The notes beneath the pieces are model-generated. The model had not been told where the DNA came from, did no database searches, and saw only the letters and a list, made by a program, of their open reading frames with translations. 45,979 nt of DNA from Treponema sp. (GTDB lineage: Bacteria > Spirochaetota > Spirochaetia > Treponematales > Breznakiellaceae), in NCBI GenBank assembly GCA_009782955.1, contig WRIB01000012.1, positions 1 through 45,979 on the forward strand. The letters run 5' to 3'. Positions 24,493 to 33,066 of this stretch are shown here, piece by piece. Made by a program: the position numbers and the translations under genes. The stretch's first letter is position 1. Each line of letters opens with the position of its first letter.

Positions 24493-25983
24493 ATGTCAAA
24501 CAGTTCCGGAAAGAACAATGCTTTTTGGGGGTTTTTGCAAAGACTTGGCAAATCCCTGATGCTGCCTGTAGCGGTTCTTCCCATGGCAGCCATTTTTATG
24601 GGTATTGGTAACTGGATTCTCAAAGGGGATAGCGCCAACTTTTTTGGCTTGCTTTTCTCTACCGTAGGGAACGCTGCTATCAATAATATGAGTGTTCTCT
24701 TTTGCCTTGGCGTTGGAATCGGTATGTCAAAAGACGGTCACGGGACTGTGGCTGTGGCTTCCTTGGTTTCCTGGTTTGTGGTTCGGGGTATCCTGAACGA
24801 AAGTCTTGCTTCCACAATCTTGGGCCAACTGTCCCCCGCTCAGGCAGCCGCTTACGGAGCCACTGACAACGCCCTTATCGGTATACTCTGCGGCCTGACA
24901 GCGGCTTTTAGCTACAACCGTTTTAAGGATACTCAGCTTCCCACTGCTGTCGCTTTCTTTGGAGGCAGACGTTTTGTGTCCATCGTATCCATGGGTCTTT
25001 CAGCTTTGCTGGGTTTTGTTCTCCTTTTTATCTGGCCCGTCTGTTTTAGCGGTATAATGAAATTTGCAGCTGCGGTTGCCAATACAGGTCCTTTTGGGGC
25101 GCTGATTTTTGGTTTCTTTAACAGGCTTCTTATTCCCATTGGACTTCACCATGCCCTTAATGCGGTAGTACTCTTTGACGTTGGCGGGATAGGCGATGCG
25201 ATCCGCTATTGGACCGGAGACTTTCTCTATAACGCCCAAGGCAAACAGATCACCGGAATGTTTTCTACAGGATTTTTAACAGTGCCCTTCTTCGGCCTGC
25301 CGGCTGCCGCTTTGGCCATGTATCTGCGTGCCAAACCGGAAAAGAAAAAAGCAGTTATGGGGCTTTATATTTCTGGCGCTCTTTCTGCATTTCTTACCGG
25401 AATCACAGAGCCGTTGGAATTTGCATTTATGTTTCTGAGTCCGCTCCTTTTTGTACTCCATGCTTTGTTGGCTGGGCTTGCTAACTTTGCCTTTGCCTTG
25501 ACGTCTATTCGTGCAGGGGTCGGTGCAGCTCCGGGTTTTATCGAATTCATCTTCGGTACCAGTGCACCGGGCGCCCATAACCCCTGGCTCCTTATAGCCT
25601 TTGGCCCGATTGTAGGGGTAGTATATTTTCTTGTCTTCTTTAATGTTATCAAGTGGTTTAATCTGAAAACTCCCGGAAGAGAAGATGATATGGGAGATTT
25701 GGAAGAACAGGCTTTTACTATGAAAAGCAATGATTTTACCGGGGTAGCAAAAGTTATTTTTGAAGCCTTGGGAGGATCAGCAAACATAAAATCGCTGGAT
25801 AATTGTGTTACCAGGCTTAGGATTGAATTGAATGATCCTTTAAAGGTTGATGATCCGAAAATTAAATCAACAGGTGTGCTGGGAATTATGCATCCAACCA
25901 AAGATACCATACAAATTGTTGTGGGAACTCAGGTACAATTTGTTGCCGATGCCATAAAAGCGCTGATGCAACAGAAGGGATAA
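24493..25983 (+). CDS. PTS EIICB, N-acetylglucosamine-type
   Basis: A 496-residue membrane permease that phosphorylates its sugar during uptake. The EIIC domain (about 10-400) has many helices and the conserved LIPIGLHHALNAV and GITEPLEFAFMF motifs of the glucose/N-acetylglucosamine family. The EIIB domain (about 420-495) carries the phosphorylated Cys438 in LDNCVTRLR. An EIIA domain is not fused; it is encoded separately at 27146. ATG 24493 was chosen because GGAGG lies five bases upstream. The nagA gene following with a 12-base gap supports N-acetylglucosamine as the substrate rather than glucose. Confidence 0.9.
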   Translation: MSNSSGKNNAFWGFLQRLGKSLMLPVAVLPMAAIFMGIGNWILKGDSANFFGLLFSTVGNAAINNMSVLFCLGVGIGMSKDGHGTVAVASLVSWFVVRGILNESLASTILGQLSPAQAAAYGATDNALIGILCGLTAAFSYNRFKDTQLPTAVAFFGGRRFVSIVSMGLSALLGFVLLFIWPVCFSGIMKFAAAVANTGPFGALIFGFFNRLLIPIGLHHALNAVVLFDVGGIGDAIRYWTGDFLYNAQGKQITGMFSTGFLTVPFFGLPAAALAMYLRAKPEKKKAVMGLYISGALSAFLTGITEPLEFAFMFLSPLLFVLHALLAGLANFAFALTSIRAGVGAAPGFIEFIFGTSAPGAHNPWLLIAFGPIVGVVYFLVFFNVIKWFNLKTPGREDDMGDLEEQAFTMKSNDFTGVAKVIFEALGGSANIKSLDNCVTRLRIELNDPLKVDDPKIKSTGVLGIMHPTKDTIQIVVGTQVQFVADAIKALMQQKG

Positions 25984-25995
25984 CAGGAGGCTGAT

Positions 25996-27165
25996 ATGCT
26001 TATCCGCTGTGATCGAATTTTTAATGAAGTTGCGGAAGATTTTACCCCGGGTGAAATCCTGATAGAAGGTGAACATATTGCCGATTTCCGCCCGGCAGAA
26101 AGCACGAAAGAAACACCGGATTATCGGAATTGTTATATTCTGCCGGGTTTTATCGATGTACACACTCACGGCGGATTTGGCAGAGCCTTCATGGAAATTT
26201 CTCCGGAGGAAATTGATAAAATAGCTCTGTATTTTGCTTCCTCCGGCGTTACTGCTTTTTTCCCCACTACAGTTTCCGGTGCAGAAGAAGCCTGCAGACA
26301 GGGTACAGAAAGCTGTGCTCAGTCTCAGGCATACCTCGGCGGGAAAGATTTCCAAGGCGCCCGGCTTGCCGGAATTTACCAGGAAGGCCCTTTTCTTTCT
26401 CCGGAAAAACCGGGTGTCGCTGATTTGAAGAATTTTTGCAAGCCAAATGTAGAATATATTCGGAATCTTCGTACTCACGCTGAGAAAATTCACGGACCTG
26501 CGATCAAGTTTGTAGCCATTGCTCCCGAACTGGAGGGGGCAATGGATTTTATAAGGGAAGTTTCCCCTTCAACAATCTGCGCTCTCGCACACAGTACGGC
26601 GGATTATGTTACTGCAAAGAGGGCGATTGATTGCGGTGCGGTTCAGATAACCCATCTATTCAACGCTATGAATCAAATGCTGCACCGGGAACCCGGAATC
26701 ATCGGTGCAGCATTTGATTCCGGTGCTGTACGGGCGGAACTCATTGCCGATGGAAACCATGTTCATCCTGTAGCAGTACGTGCGGCATTTCGTATGTTTA
26801 CAGACGAACGTATTATATTAATCAGCGATAGTTTGTTTTCGGGTCTTCAGGATGGAGATTATCAGGGAGGCGGGCTTACTATAACACTAAAAAATGGAAT
26901 AGCTAAAACTAACAAGGGTGTATTGGCTGGTTCCTCAAAAACTCTGGGTCAATGTGTGATTAATGCAGTTAAGAATATCAAGATATCTTTATATTCGGCG
27001 GTAAAATGCGCTTCTGTTAATCCTGCCAAACAGGCGGGAATTTTCCATGAATGCGGCAGTATAGCTGCGGGTAAATATGCAGACTTGGTGATTCTGGACA
27101 GTGATTATACCATAAAAGAAGTAATTGTCAGGGGAAAAAGGAAAGATGCGGAGCAAAATCATTGA
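25996..27165 (+). CDS. nagA: N-acetylglucosamine-6-phosphate deacetylase
   Basis: A 389-residue amidohydrolase that removes acetate from the GlcNAc-6-phosphate produced by the PTS, giving glucosamine-6-phosphate. Family motifs are PGFIDVHTHGG (His56, His58), the metal-binding Glu in YQEGPFLS, His in ALAHSTA, THLFNAM, ADGNHVHP and the catalytic Asp in LISDSL. The length is normal. It follows the EIICB gene by 12 bases with GGAGG before ATG, and its end overlaps the EIIA gene by 20 bases. No nagB (deaminase) is in the window, so that step must be encoded elsewhere. Confidence 0.95.
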   Translation: MLIRCDRIFNEVAEDFTPGEILIEGEHIADFRPAESTKETPDYRNCYILPGFIDVHTHGGFGRAFMEISPEEIDKIALYFASSGVTAFFPTTVSGAEEACRQGTESCAQSQAYLGGKDFQGARLAGIYQEGPFLSPEKPGVADLKNFCKPNVEYIRNLRTHAEKIHGPAIKFVAIAPELEGAMDFIREVSPSTICALAHSTADYVTAKRAIDCGAVQITHLFNAMNQMLHREPGIIGAAFDSGAVRAELIADGNHVHPVAVRAAFRMFTDERIILISDSLFSGLQDGDYQGGGLTITLKNGIAKTNKGVLAGSSKTLGQCVINAVKNIKISLYSAVKCASVNPAKQAGIFHECGSIAAGKYADLVILDSDYTIKEVIVRGKRKDAEQNH

Positions 27166-27607
27166 AGTAAAAAGCCCTCTGGACGGAACCGTAATCTCTC
27201 TTTCAAAAGTCAAGGACAAAACATTCTCCAGTGGTGTACTGGGTAAAGGAGCAGCCATATTTCCAATTAACGGAAAAGTGGTTTCTCCGATCAATGGTGT
27301 AGTTGACTCTGTTGCTGATGCAGGGCATGCAGTTAATTTAATAGGCGATCAGGGTGAAGAAATATTGATCCATTTTGGTATAGATACAGTTACTCTTAAA
27401 GGCAAGCCTTTTATTGTTAAAGTAAAGGCCGGAGACAGAGTTATGGTTGGAGATGTATTACTTGAAGCAGATCAGAAAATGATAACAGATGCAGGCCTTG
27501 AAACGGTAAGTCCTGTACTGCTCCTTAATTCAACTGATTTTAAAGGAATCAAAACTGTCTTGGGAAAAGTAAAAACAGGGGATTTACTCTTTACTATTAA
27601 GGTATGA
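27146..27607 (+). CDS. PTS EIIA, glucose family (Crr-like)
   Basis: A 153-residue cytoplasmic phosphocarrier passing phosphate from HPr to the EIIB domain. His61 (GHAVNLI) and His76 (ILIHFGIDTV) are 15 residues apart, exactly as the two active-site histidines of EIIA-Glc. SPLDGTVISL and SPINGVV give the duplicated strand pattern. ATG 27146 with AAGGAAAG upstream overlaps nagA by 20 bases, indicating translational coupling. It completes the split EIIA/EIICB system and may also serve other sugars. Confidence 0.93.
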   Translation: MRSKIIEVKSPLDGTVISLSKVKDKTFSSGVLGKGAAIFPINGKVVSPINGVVDSVADAGHAVNLIGDQGEEILIHFGIDTVTLKGKPFIVKVKAGDRVMVGDVLLEADQKMITDAGLETVSPVLLLNSTDFKGIKTVLGKVKTGDLLFTIKV

Positions 27608-27695
27608 TTTGTATATATCAAATACATGATGTCTCAAAATGGGGTATTAAACCAGACTTTCGAATAAAATCTAACCGAAAGGGAAATACGAATAT

Positions 27696-27724
27696 TTGAC
27701 TAATTCCCGAAAAACCGGTAAAAT
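27696..27724 (+). promoter_or_regulatory. Promoter of the second ABC transporter operon
   Basis: TTGACT (27696-27701), a 17-base spacer and TAAAAT (27719-27724) lie 35 bases before the ATG at 27760. Confidence 0.6.
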
Positions 27725-27759
27725 TTGGTATATTTTTGCATTCTTACAAGGAGAAAAGG

Positions 27760-28578
27760 ATGATAAACAAGAGAACTGCTCTGTCGAGCGTGGTATTGGC
27801 TTTGGTATTACTGGTCTGTATAATTGCTTGCCAGTCCAAAGCAGAACCAGGAGGAATGACATTAAAAAAAGGTGTCTTAATGATTGGAATGGAAATTGGC
27901 TATCCCCCCATGGAGTATTTTGATGAAGATGGAAAAACTCCCATTGGTTTTGACGTAGAAATGGGAAAAGCTGTTGCGGCCAAGCTTGGGCTGACACCTG
28001 AATTTATTGATACGGCCTGGGATGGAATTTTTTCCAGTTTGGATACAGATAAATTCGACTGTATTATGTCTTCCGTAACCTATACCAGTGAACGGTCTAC
28101 AAGGTATAATTTTTCCACACCTTATGTAGTTAATGCCCAGTACTTAGTGGTTCGTAATGATTTACCGGTAAAACCAAAATCACTAGAAGAGGTTCAGGGC
28201 CTTCGCTTGACCTTTCAGGGAGAAACCACTTCCGATGAACTGTATCAGGACTGGTCTGCGAGGACGGGAATCAGGTTAGAGACCTACCCCTACGACAAGG
28301 TAATGAACTGCTTTGACGACCTTTCATTGAACCGGGTTGATGTAATTCTGGTAGACAGTGTTGTTGCTGCAGAATATCTTTCAAGGCCGGGAAATCCCTA
28401 TGAAATTTCCGCCCTGGTTAGTGATGATGAGGTTCTGGCTATTTGTATAAAGAAAGGCAACGATGAGCTTACCGCTGCAATTGACAAGGCATTGGACGAA
28501 CTCTATGCTGAAGGAACTCTCCAGAGAATTTCACAAAATATCTTTGGTACCGATGTAGTTTCTCCCGCAAGAAAATAG
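27760..28578 (+). CDS. Amino-acid ABC transporter, substrate-binding lipoprotein (second set)
   Basis: A 272-residue type 3 solute-binding protein with signal peptide and lipobox CIIAC (Cys24). The family signatures are GVLMIGMEIGYPPMEYF, IGFDVEMGKAVAAKLGL and DCIMSSVTYTSERS. The start ATG 27760 has AAGGAG and AAAGG upstream. It heads a second binding protein-permease-ATPase set (27760-30138) parallel to that at 21052-23436. The ligand-contact segments of the two binding proteins differ, so different amino acids are likely. Confidence 0.9.
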   Translation: MINKRTALSSVVLALVLLVCIIACQSKAEPGGMTLKKGVLMIGMEIGYPPMEYFDEDGKTPIGFDVEMGKAVAAKLGLTPEFIDTAWDGIFSSLDTDKFDCIMSSVTYTSERSTRYNFSTPYVVNAQYLVVRNDLPVKPKSLEEVQGLRLTFQGETTSDELYQDWSARTGIRLETYPYDKVMNCFDDLSLNRVDVILVDSVVAAEYLSRPGNPYEISALVSDDEVLAICIKKGNDELTAAIDKALDELYAEGTLQRISQNIFGTDVVSPARK

Positions 28579-28634
28579 GTTTTTTGGCATTAAACAGGCA
28601 GTTGTTTAAAGGAAACATTTGAAAATCTAAGGTA

Positions 28635-28665
28635 GCTGTTCCAAGAACTGAAGTTTTGGAACAGC
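28635..28665. repeat. Dispersed hairpin repeat, copy 1
   Basis: GCTGTTCCAA (28635-28644) and TTGGAACAGC (28656-28665) are perfect inverted repeats around GAACTGAAGTT. The hairpin lies between binding-protein and permease genes, where the first operon also has a hairpin. Related copies are at 32987, 39646 and 44221. Confidence 0.7.
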
Positions 28666-28690
28666 CTCATTTAGTAAGTAGAGGATTTTA

Positions 28691-29350
28691 GTGGAAACTA
28701 TTGAAAGAATGATCAAATGGATTCCTCCGCTTCTTAGCGGCGCCCGAATTACTATTTCTCTTACCATTCTTTCCGTGTCGGCAGGATTGGTATTAAGCCT
28801 CTTTCTTGCCCTGGGAAAGATGTCTAAAAATGTCATTATTAACAAGCTTTGTTCAGCCTATATTTTCTTTTTCCGGGGCACACCGCTCCTTATGCAGCTT
28901 TACTTTATTTATTTCGGCCTTCCCATGATCTCGACGGCCTTAACAATAAACAACCGTTTTGTTGCAGCTTTTATTGCATTCGGCCTTAATTCCGCTGCTT
29001 ATTGTGCGGAGATTATCAGGGCGGCGATCCAAAGTATCGACAAGGGCCAGTTCGAAGCCGGCAAAGCTCTTCGTCTGTCGTATGCTCAGACCATGTTCCT
29101 GATAATTATTCCTCAATCAATACGCCGTCTTATTCCGCCTGTAGGAAATGAATTCATTATGGTACTGAAAGATGCTTCCCTGGTTTCGATTATCGCTCTG
29201 ACTGATATAACAAAACAAACAAGATCCATTCAGTCTTCCACTGCATCATCTCTTGTATATATACCGGCGATGATTCTCTACCTTATTATCACAGCAGTCT
29301 TTTCATTTATCTTTCATAAAATGGAAAAGAAATATTCGGTTTACCTTTAG
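28691..29350 (+). CDS. Amino-acid ABC transporter, permease (second set)
   Basis: A 219-residue inner-membrane permease of the HisM/GlnP type. [16 protein letters not shown] follows the second helix, and the EAA loop is [29 protein letters not shown]. Five hydrophobic segments can be counted. The start is GTG 28691 with AGAGGA upstream. The overall layout matches the permease at 21942, but the sequences are clearly diverged, so this is not a recent duplication. Confidence 0.92.
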   Translation: METIERMIKWIPPLLSGARITISLTILSVSAGLVLSLFLALGKMSKNVIINKLCSAYIFFFRGTPLLMQLYFIYFGLPMISTALTINNRFVAAFIAFGLNSAAYCAEIIRAAIQSIDKGQFEAGKALRLSYAQTMFLIIIPQSIRRLIPPVGNEFIMVLKDASLVSIIALTDITKQTRSIQSSTASSLVYIPAMILYLIITAVFSFIFHKMEKKYSVYL

Positions 29351-29361
29351 GCGGCCCGCTC

Positions 29362-30138
29362 ATGACCATGGTTAAAACAGTTGATGTATGTAAAACCTTT
29401 CACGGCAAACCCGGAAGGGGTCCTCTCGAAGTGCTTAAAAATGTTTCCCTGACAGTGGAACAAAAGGAAGTGGTCTGCATTATTGGCCCTTCCGGAGCGG
29501 GAAAATCAACATACCTGCGGACATTGAACAGGCTGGAAACCATCGACTCGGGTAAAATCTATATCGAAGAAAAATTACTTTTTGACTGCACCAGGGGAGT
29601 AAACCACGTTCACCTTCCTCACCAGGAACTTAATACTTCGCTTCTGGAAGTTGGCATGGTTTTCCAGAACTTTAACCTCTTTCCGCACAAGACAACGCTG
29701 GAAAACCTTATGCTTGCTCCAATGCATGTTAAAAAAATCCCGCAAGGCAAAGCAAAGGAAAAAGCATTGCAGCTGCTTGACAGGGTTGGCCTGTCAGATA
29801 AAGTGGATGCTTATCCTGCCCAGCTTTCCGGCGGCCAGCAGCAGCGGGTTGCCATTGCACGCGCCCTTGCTATGGAACCCAGGATTATGCTTTTTGATGA
29901 GCCAACAAGTGCTCTGGACCCGGAACTTGTCGGAGAAGTTCTTGCAGTAATGAAGGATCTTGTTAAAGCCGGGATGACTATGCTTGTGGTAACACATGAG
30001 ATGGGTTTTGCCAGGGAAGCGGCGGATAAAGTAGTAGTAATGTTTGAAGGCTCAATTCTGGAAATGGATAAACCCGAAAAAATCTTCAGCAGCCCAACTC
30101 ATGAACGAACCCGGCAGTTTCTCCAGAGTGTTTTGTAA
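29362..30138 (+). CDS. Amino-acid ABC transporter, ATP-binding protein (second set)
   Basis: A 258-residue ATPase. Walker A is GPSGAGKST, the Q-loop is FQNFNLFPH, the signature is [15 protein letters not shown], Walker B is [13 protein letters not shown] and the switch is [18 protein letters not shown] 29362 begins 11 bases after the permease stop; a second ATG at 29368 is possible because the ribosome-binding site is weak. It completes the second transporter, and an independent promoter follows at 30160. Confidence 0.95.
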   Translation: MTMVKTVDVCKTFHGKPGRGPLEVLKNVSLTVEQKEVVCIIGPSGAGKSTYLRTLNRLETIDSGKIYIEEKLLFDCTRGVNHVHLPHQELNTSLLEVGMVFQNFNLFPHKTTLENLMLAPMHVKKIPQGKAKEKALQLLDRVGLSDKVDAYPAQLSGGQQQRVAIARALAMEPRIMLFDEPTSALDPELVGEVLAVMKDLVKAGMTMLVVTHEMGFAREAADKVVVMFEGSILEMDKPEKIFSSPTHERTRQFLQSVL

Positions 30139-30159
30139 AAATTCCGGTAAAACCGGCTA

Positions 30160-30188
30160 TTGCCGAAGAATGTTACTTTCTCTATAAT
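30160..30188 (+). promoter_or_regulatory. Promoter of the phosphatidylethanolamine genes
   Basis: TTGCCG (30160-30165), a 17-base spacer and TATAAT (30183-30188) lie just before the ATG at 30205, predicting a very short leader. Confidence 0.5.
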
Positions 30189-30204
30189 TCCTTAGGTATT
30201 ACGT

Positions 30205-31479
30205 ATGGATATTTTTTCTTCACTCACCAATTATGTAGAATTTTATCCTCTGGCAGCGTTTGTAGGCCTTCTTCTGGCTGGCCTTAATATCCCCATATCC
30301 GAAGATCTTGTTATTATTACCGGCGCTCTTCTTAATCAGGAAATTGTGCAGGCACAGATTCCGGATACAAAAGGAATGCTGTTCCCCAGCCTTCTGGCGA
30401 TCTATGTGGGAGTGATCATCAGCGATTTTCTGTCCTACTATCTGGGAACTTTGGTACGAAAAGGTACCATTAAAGCAAGCTTTTTAGACAGTCTGTTCAG
30501 TCAAAGAAAAATGGATCTGATTCATAAGCATTTGAACAACCATGGTTTTCTTACTTTTATTATTTGCCGTTTTATTCCTTTTGGAGCGCGGAATACCCTT
30601 TTTATGACATCGGGTTTTTTGGGCCTTCCCATGCGCCGTTTTGCTCTTTACGATATTACTGCGGCTCTGATCAGCACCAACACGCTGTTCTTTTTGGTGT
30701 ATTATTTCGGAGAAGGAGTACGCAGCCCAATCCGGGTAGCAGGCATTATTCTTTTTGTTCTGCTGATTCTTACCATTCTGTTTATGGTAATTCGCTTCCT
30801 GTCGCATAATCGCCTAACACCCTGGGGGCTTCCTCAGGTTGTGATCTTCCCCCTTATCCCTGCTGCCGTAATGGCTGTTCTTATATTATTTTGCCGGCAG
30901 TTTTTTTGGATAGTTGCCGTTGAAGCAGTGTTGTTCCTTGTTATGTTCTGGATGCTGTCTTTTTTCCGTAACCCTCCCAGAAAGATCGTACCGGATGAAT
31001 CGATTCTTTATTCTCCCGCAGACGGTAAAGTGACGGATATTTCCCCTGTGGAAGACCAGGAGTTTGGTTCTCTTTTAAGGATAGGAATATTTCTTAGTAT
31101 CTTTAATGTTCATTTAAACCGGGTTCCCTGTTCGGTAACAATAGATCGTATTACTTATAAAAAAGGAATGTTTAAAGATGCCCGGGATCCGGATTCAAGC
31201 CGCGTTAACGAATCAAACACCCTGCTTTTAAAACGTCTTGCAGAACCAAAAGACCCATTGTTGGTTAAGCAGATCAGCGGCGCAATTGCCCGGAATATAG
31301 TTTGCAGGGTTAAAGAAACGGACGAACTTAATCAGGGAGACCTTTTTGGCATGATAAAATTCGGTTCGCGTACCGAATTATACTTTCCTGTTAAAGACAG
31401 GAGTTATGAACTGGAAGTGAAAATCGGCGACAATGTTCATGCAGGACTTACCCCGCTTGTAAGGTACAACAATGGCTAA
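30205..31479 (+). CDS. DedA-phosphatidylserine decarboxylase fusion
   Basis: One frame of 424 residues joins two proteins usually encoded apart. Residues 1-195 are a DedA/SNARE-associated membrane domain (GLNIPISEDLVIITGALL near the start; the family motif FIICRFIPFGARNTLFMTSG near 120-140). Two further helices (about 205-255) lead to FFRNPPRKIVPDESILYSPADGKVTDI, the start of phosphatidylserine decarboxylase. The self-cleavage site that would generate the pyruvoyl cofactor is FGSR (Gly387-Ser388) in MIKFGSRTELYFP. The decarboxylase would make phosphatidylethanolamine; DedA proteins are linked to lipid scrambling. The pssA gene overlaps its end by eight bases. No internal start or frameshift separates the two halves. 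Confidence 0.85.
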   Translation: MDIFSSLTNYVEFYPLAAFVGLLLAGLNIPISEDLVIITGALLNQEIVQAQIPDTKGMLFPSLLAIYVGVIISDFLSYYLGTLVRKGTIKASFLDSLFSQRKMDLIHKHLNNHGFLTFIICRFIPFGARNTLFMTSGFLGLPMRRFALYDITAALISTNTLFFLVYYFGEGVRSPIRVAGIILFVLLILTILFMVIRFLSHNRLTPWGLPQVVIFPLIPAAVMAVLILFCRQFFWIVAVEAVLFLVMFWMLSFFRNPPRKIVPDESILYSPADGKVTDISPVEDQEFGSLLRIGIFLSIFNVHLNRVPCSVTIDRITYKKGMFKDARDPDSSRVNESNTLLLKRLAEPKDPLLVKQISGAIARNIVCRVKETDELNQGDLFGMIKFGSRTELYFPVKDRSYELEVKIGDNVHAGLTPLVRYNNG

Positions 31480-32443
31480 GACATTGGAGAAAAAACCTGT
31501 TGTCCGGAAGAAAGAGAAAATTCAAACAGAAAAAGTAATACGTAAACACCGAAGGCTTAAATATATTGCAGTCCTTCCAACGGCAGTTACCCTGCTGAAT
31601 GCTTTTTGCGGTTTTCTTTCCATTGTTTATGCAAGCAAAGGGCCGGGGATTTTCCTGGAAGTATTTTTGCTCCGAAAAACAGGAGTAACTTTTTTTGCAA
31701 TGTCGGGCTACTTAATCCTTTTTGCCATGATTGCAGATGTATTGGACGGACAGGTAGCCAGGTGGAGCGGAACGAGTTCCGGTTTCGGCGGACAGTTAGA
31801 CAGCCTTTCCGATGTAATTAGTTTTGGTGTGGCTCCGGCTTTTCTTATGTTCAAAATAATGGAATTACATTTTGGGCTCGAAACATTTGTAAGAAAGTTT
31901 TTTTTCCCCGTATCTTTGTGGAAAGCTTTTCCGAGTGTAAGCACACAATTGGCACAATTGGCGGGAAGCTGGATATTATTTGTAGCTATCTTTTATATGC
32001 TTTGTGCGGTTATTCGTCTTGCCCGGTTTAATGTGGAAAATGATGCTGATCTTGCTCATCATCAGAATTTTGCCGGTCTCCCGTCTCCTGCTTCAGCCGG
32101 AGTTATTGTAAGCCTTGTGATTTTTCAGGAAGATTTTATTGTAAGGATTGCCAACCGTTGGCCGGAGCTGTCATCTTTTTTAATGGATTTAACAAGTTGG
32201 CTGCTTCCTTTTTCGGTTCTTTGCTGCGGAATTCTTATGGTAACCCGAATTCGTTATGCGCATCTTGCAAACAGATTACTCAGGAGAAAAAAAAGCTTTG
32301 TAAGTGTTATGCTGGTATTGTTTGTCGGTCTCCTGGCAGTGTGGAATATACAGCTTGCAATACTTTTTGGTTTTTGGAGTTTTGCCCTTATTGGTTTTGT
32401 CCGCGGTATTATTATAATTATTTCCCGTAAAATAACCAAATAG
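31472..32443 (+). CDS. pssA: CDP-diacylglycerol-serine O-phosphatidyltransferase
   Basis: A 323-residue membrane enzyme forming phosphatidylserine from CDP-diacylglycerol and serine, the substrate for the decarboxylase encoded just upstream. The CDP-alcohol phosphatidyltransferase signature is complete: DVLDGQVARWSGTSSGFGGQLDSLSD, with the four Asp residues in place. GVAPAFLMFKI follows as in the type II PssA family. About seven hydrophobic helices are present. A basic N-terminus of 30 residues (KKPVVRKKEKIQ) precedes the first helix. It overlaps the upstream gene by eight bases, so the two are translationally coupled. Confidence 0.93.
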   Translation: MAKTLEKKPVVRKKEKIQTEKVIRKHRRLKYIAVLPTAVTLLNAFCGFLSIVYASKGPGIFLEVFLLRKTGVTFFAMSGYLILFAMIADVLDGQVARWSGTSSGFGGQLDSLSDVISFGVAPAFLMFKIMELHFGLETFVRKFFFPVSLWKAFPSVSTQLAQLAGSWILFVAIFYMLCAVIRLARFNVENDADLAHHQNFAGLPSPASAGVIVSLVIFQEDFIVRIANRWPELSSFLMDLTSWLLPFSVLCCGILMVTRIRYAHLANRLLRRKKSFVSVMLVLFVGLLAVWNIQLAILFGFWSFALIGFVRGIIIIISRKITK

Positions 32444-32503
32444 AATTTTCTTTAAAAACAAAAATAGTCAGATTTAGAAATGAGTCAATTTTTGCCGGAT
32501 AAT

Positions 32504-32532
32504 TTGACTTTTTTGCAATGTATTATTATATT
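32504..32532 (+). promoter_or_regulatory. Promoter of the bacteriohemerythrin gene
   Basis: TTGACT (32504-32509), a 17-base spacer and TATATT (32527-32532) precede the AAGGAG and ATG at 32567. Confidence 0.5.
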
Positions 32533-32566
32533 ATTTATATAGAAAAATACAAAAAAGGAGTTAAAA

Positions 32567-32977
32567 ATGGATGAGGATTCTGTTTTCTGGAGTGATGATT
32601 ATTCCGTTAATTTTGGCTTAATTGACAGTCAACATAAAGAATTGGTTCGTATGACCAATGTTCTTTTTGATGGATGCAAAAAAGGGCATACTGCCGCAGA
32701 TGTAGCCTTTGTACAGACAATCCGCGGCGCTGTTGAATATGCTCAGACACATTTTTTTACCGAAGAAAAATACATGAAAATGGCTAACTATCCCAATATG
32801 ACAAACCATAAAAAAGAACATGAAGCATTTGTTACTACAGTAGTAAAATCCGTTCATAATTTTGAAAAAGGTGAATTTGAACCCATTGCTTTGGCCCGAT
32901 TTTTAAAAGAATGGCTTCTTACCCATATTGCAGAATCGGATAAACAATATGCACCCTATCTGCAAGGGCTTAATTAG
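32567..32977 (+). CDS. Bacteriohemerythrin
   Basis: A 136-residue four-helix protein that binds oxygen at a di-iron site. The ligand pattern is complete: His23 in DSQHKEL, His in YAQTHFFTEEKYM with its Glu, the pair in NHKKEHEAF and the final LLTHIAESDK. Single-domain hemerythrins serve in oxygen sensing, scavenging or delivery, which suits an anaerobe or microaerophile exposed to some oxygen. AAGGAG precedes ATG 32567. It appears to be a single-gene unit, with its own promoter and a hairpin repeat after the stop. Confidence 0.95.
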   Translation: MDEDSVFWSDDYSVNFGLIDSQHKELVRMTNVLFDGCKKGHTAADVAFVQTIRGAVEYAQTHFFTEEKYMKMANYPNMTNHKKEHEAFVTTVVKSVHNFEKGEFEPIALARFLKEWLLTHIAESDKQYAPYLQGLN

Positions 32978-32986
32978 AACTTGAGG

Positions 32987-33015
32987 CTGTTCCAAAACTT
33001 TAGTTTTTGGAACAG
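32987..33015. repeat. Dispersed hairpin repeat, copy 2
   Basis: CTGTTCCAAAACT and AGTTTTTGGAACAG pair with one bulged base around a two- to three-base loop. It lies ten bases after the bacteriohemerythrin stop and may end its transcript, although no T-run follows. Confidence 0.65.
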
Positions 33016-33040
33016 TTACCTTAGATTAACCTTACTTAAA

Positions 33041-33066
33041 AAAGATATTTTATATAAAATATCTTT
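33041..33066 (+). promoter_or_regulatory. Perfect 26-base palindrome abutting the threonine aldolase start
   Basis: AAAGATATTTTAT (33041-33053) and its exact complement (33054-33066) end directly at ATG 33067, where a ribosome-binding site would be expected. As DNA it could be an operator; as RNA, a hairpin covering the start. Confidence 0.5.

Noticed and set aside
25365-25910. 181-codon minus-strand frame
   Set aside because: It is antisense to the PTS EIICB gene in a region with matching family motifs.
25867-26493. 208-codon minus-strand frame
   Set aside because: It is antisense to the end of the EIICB gene and to nagA.
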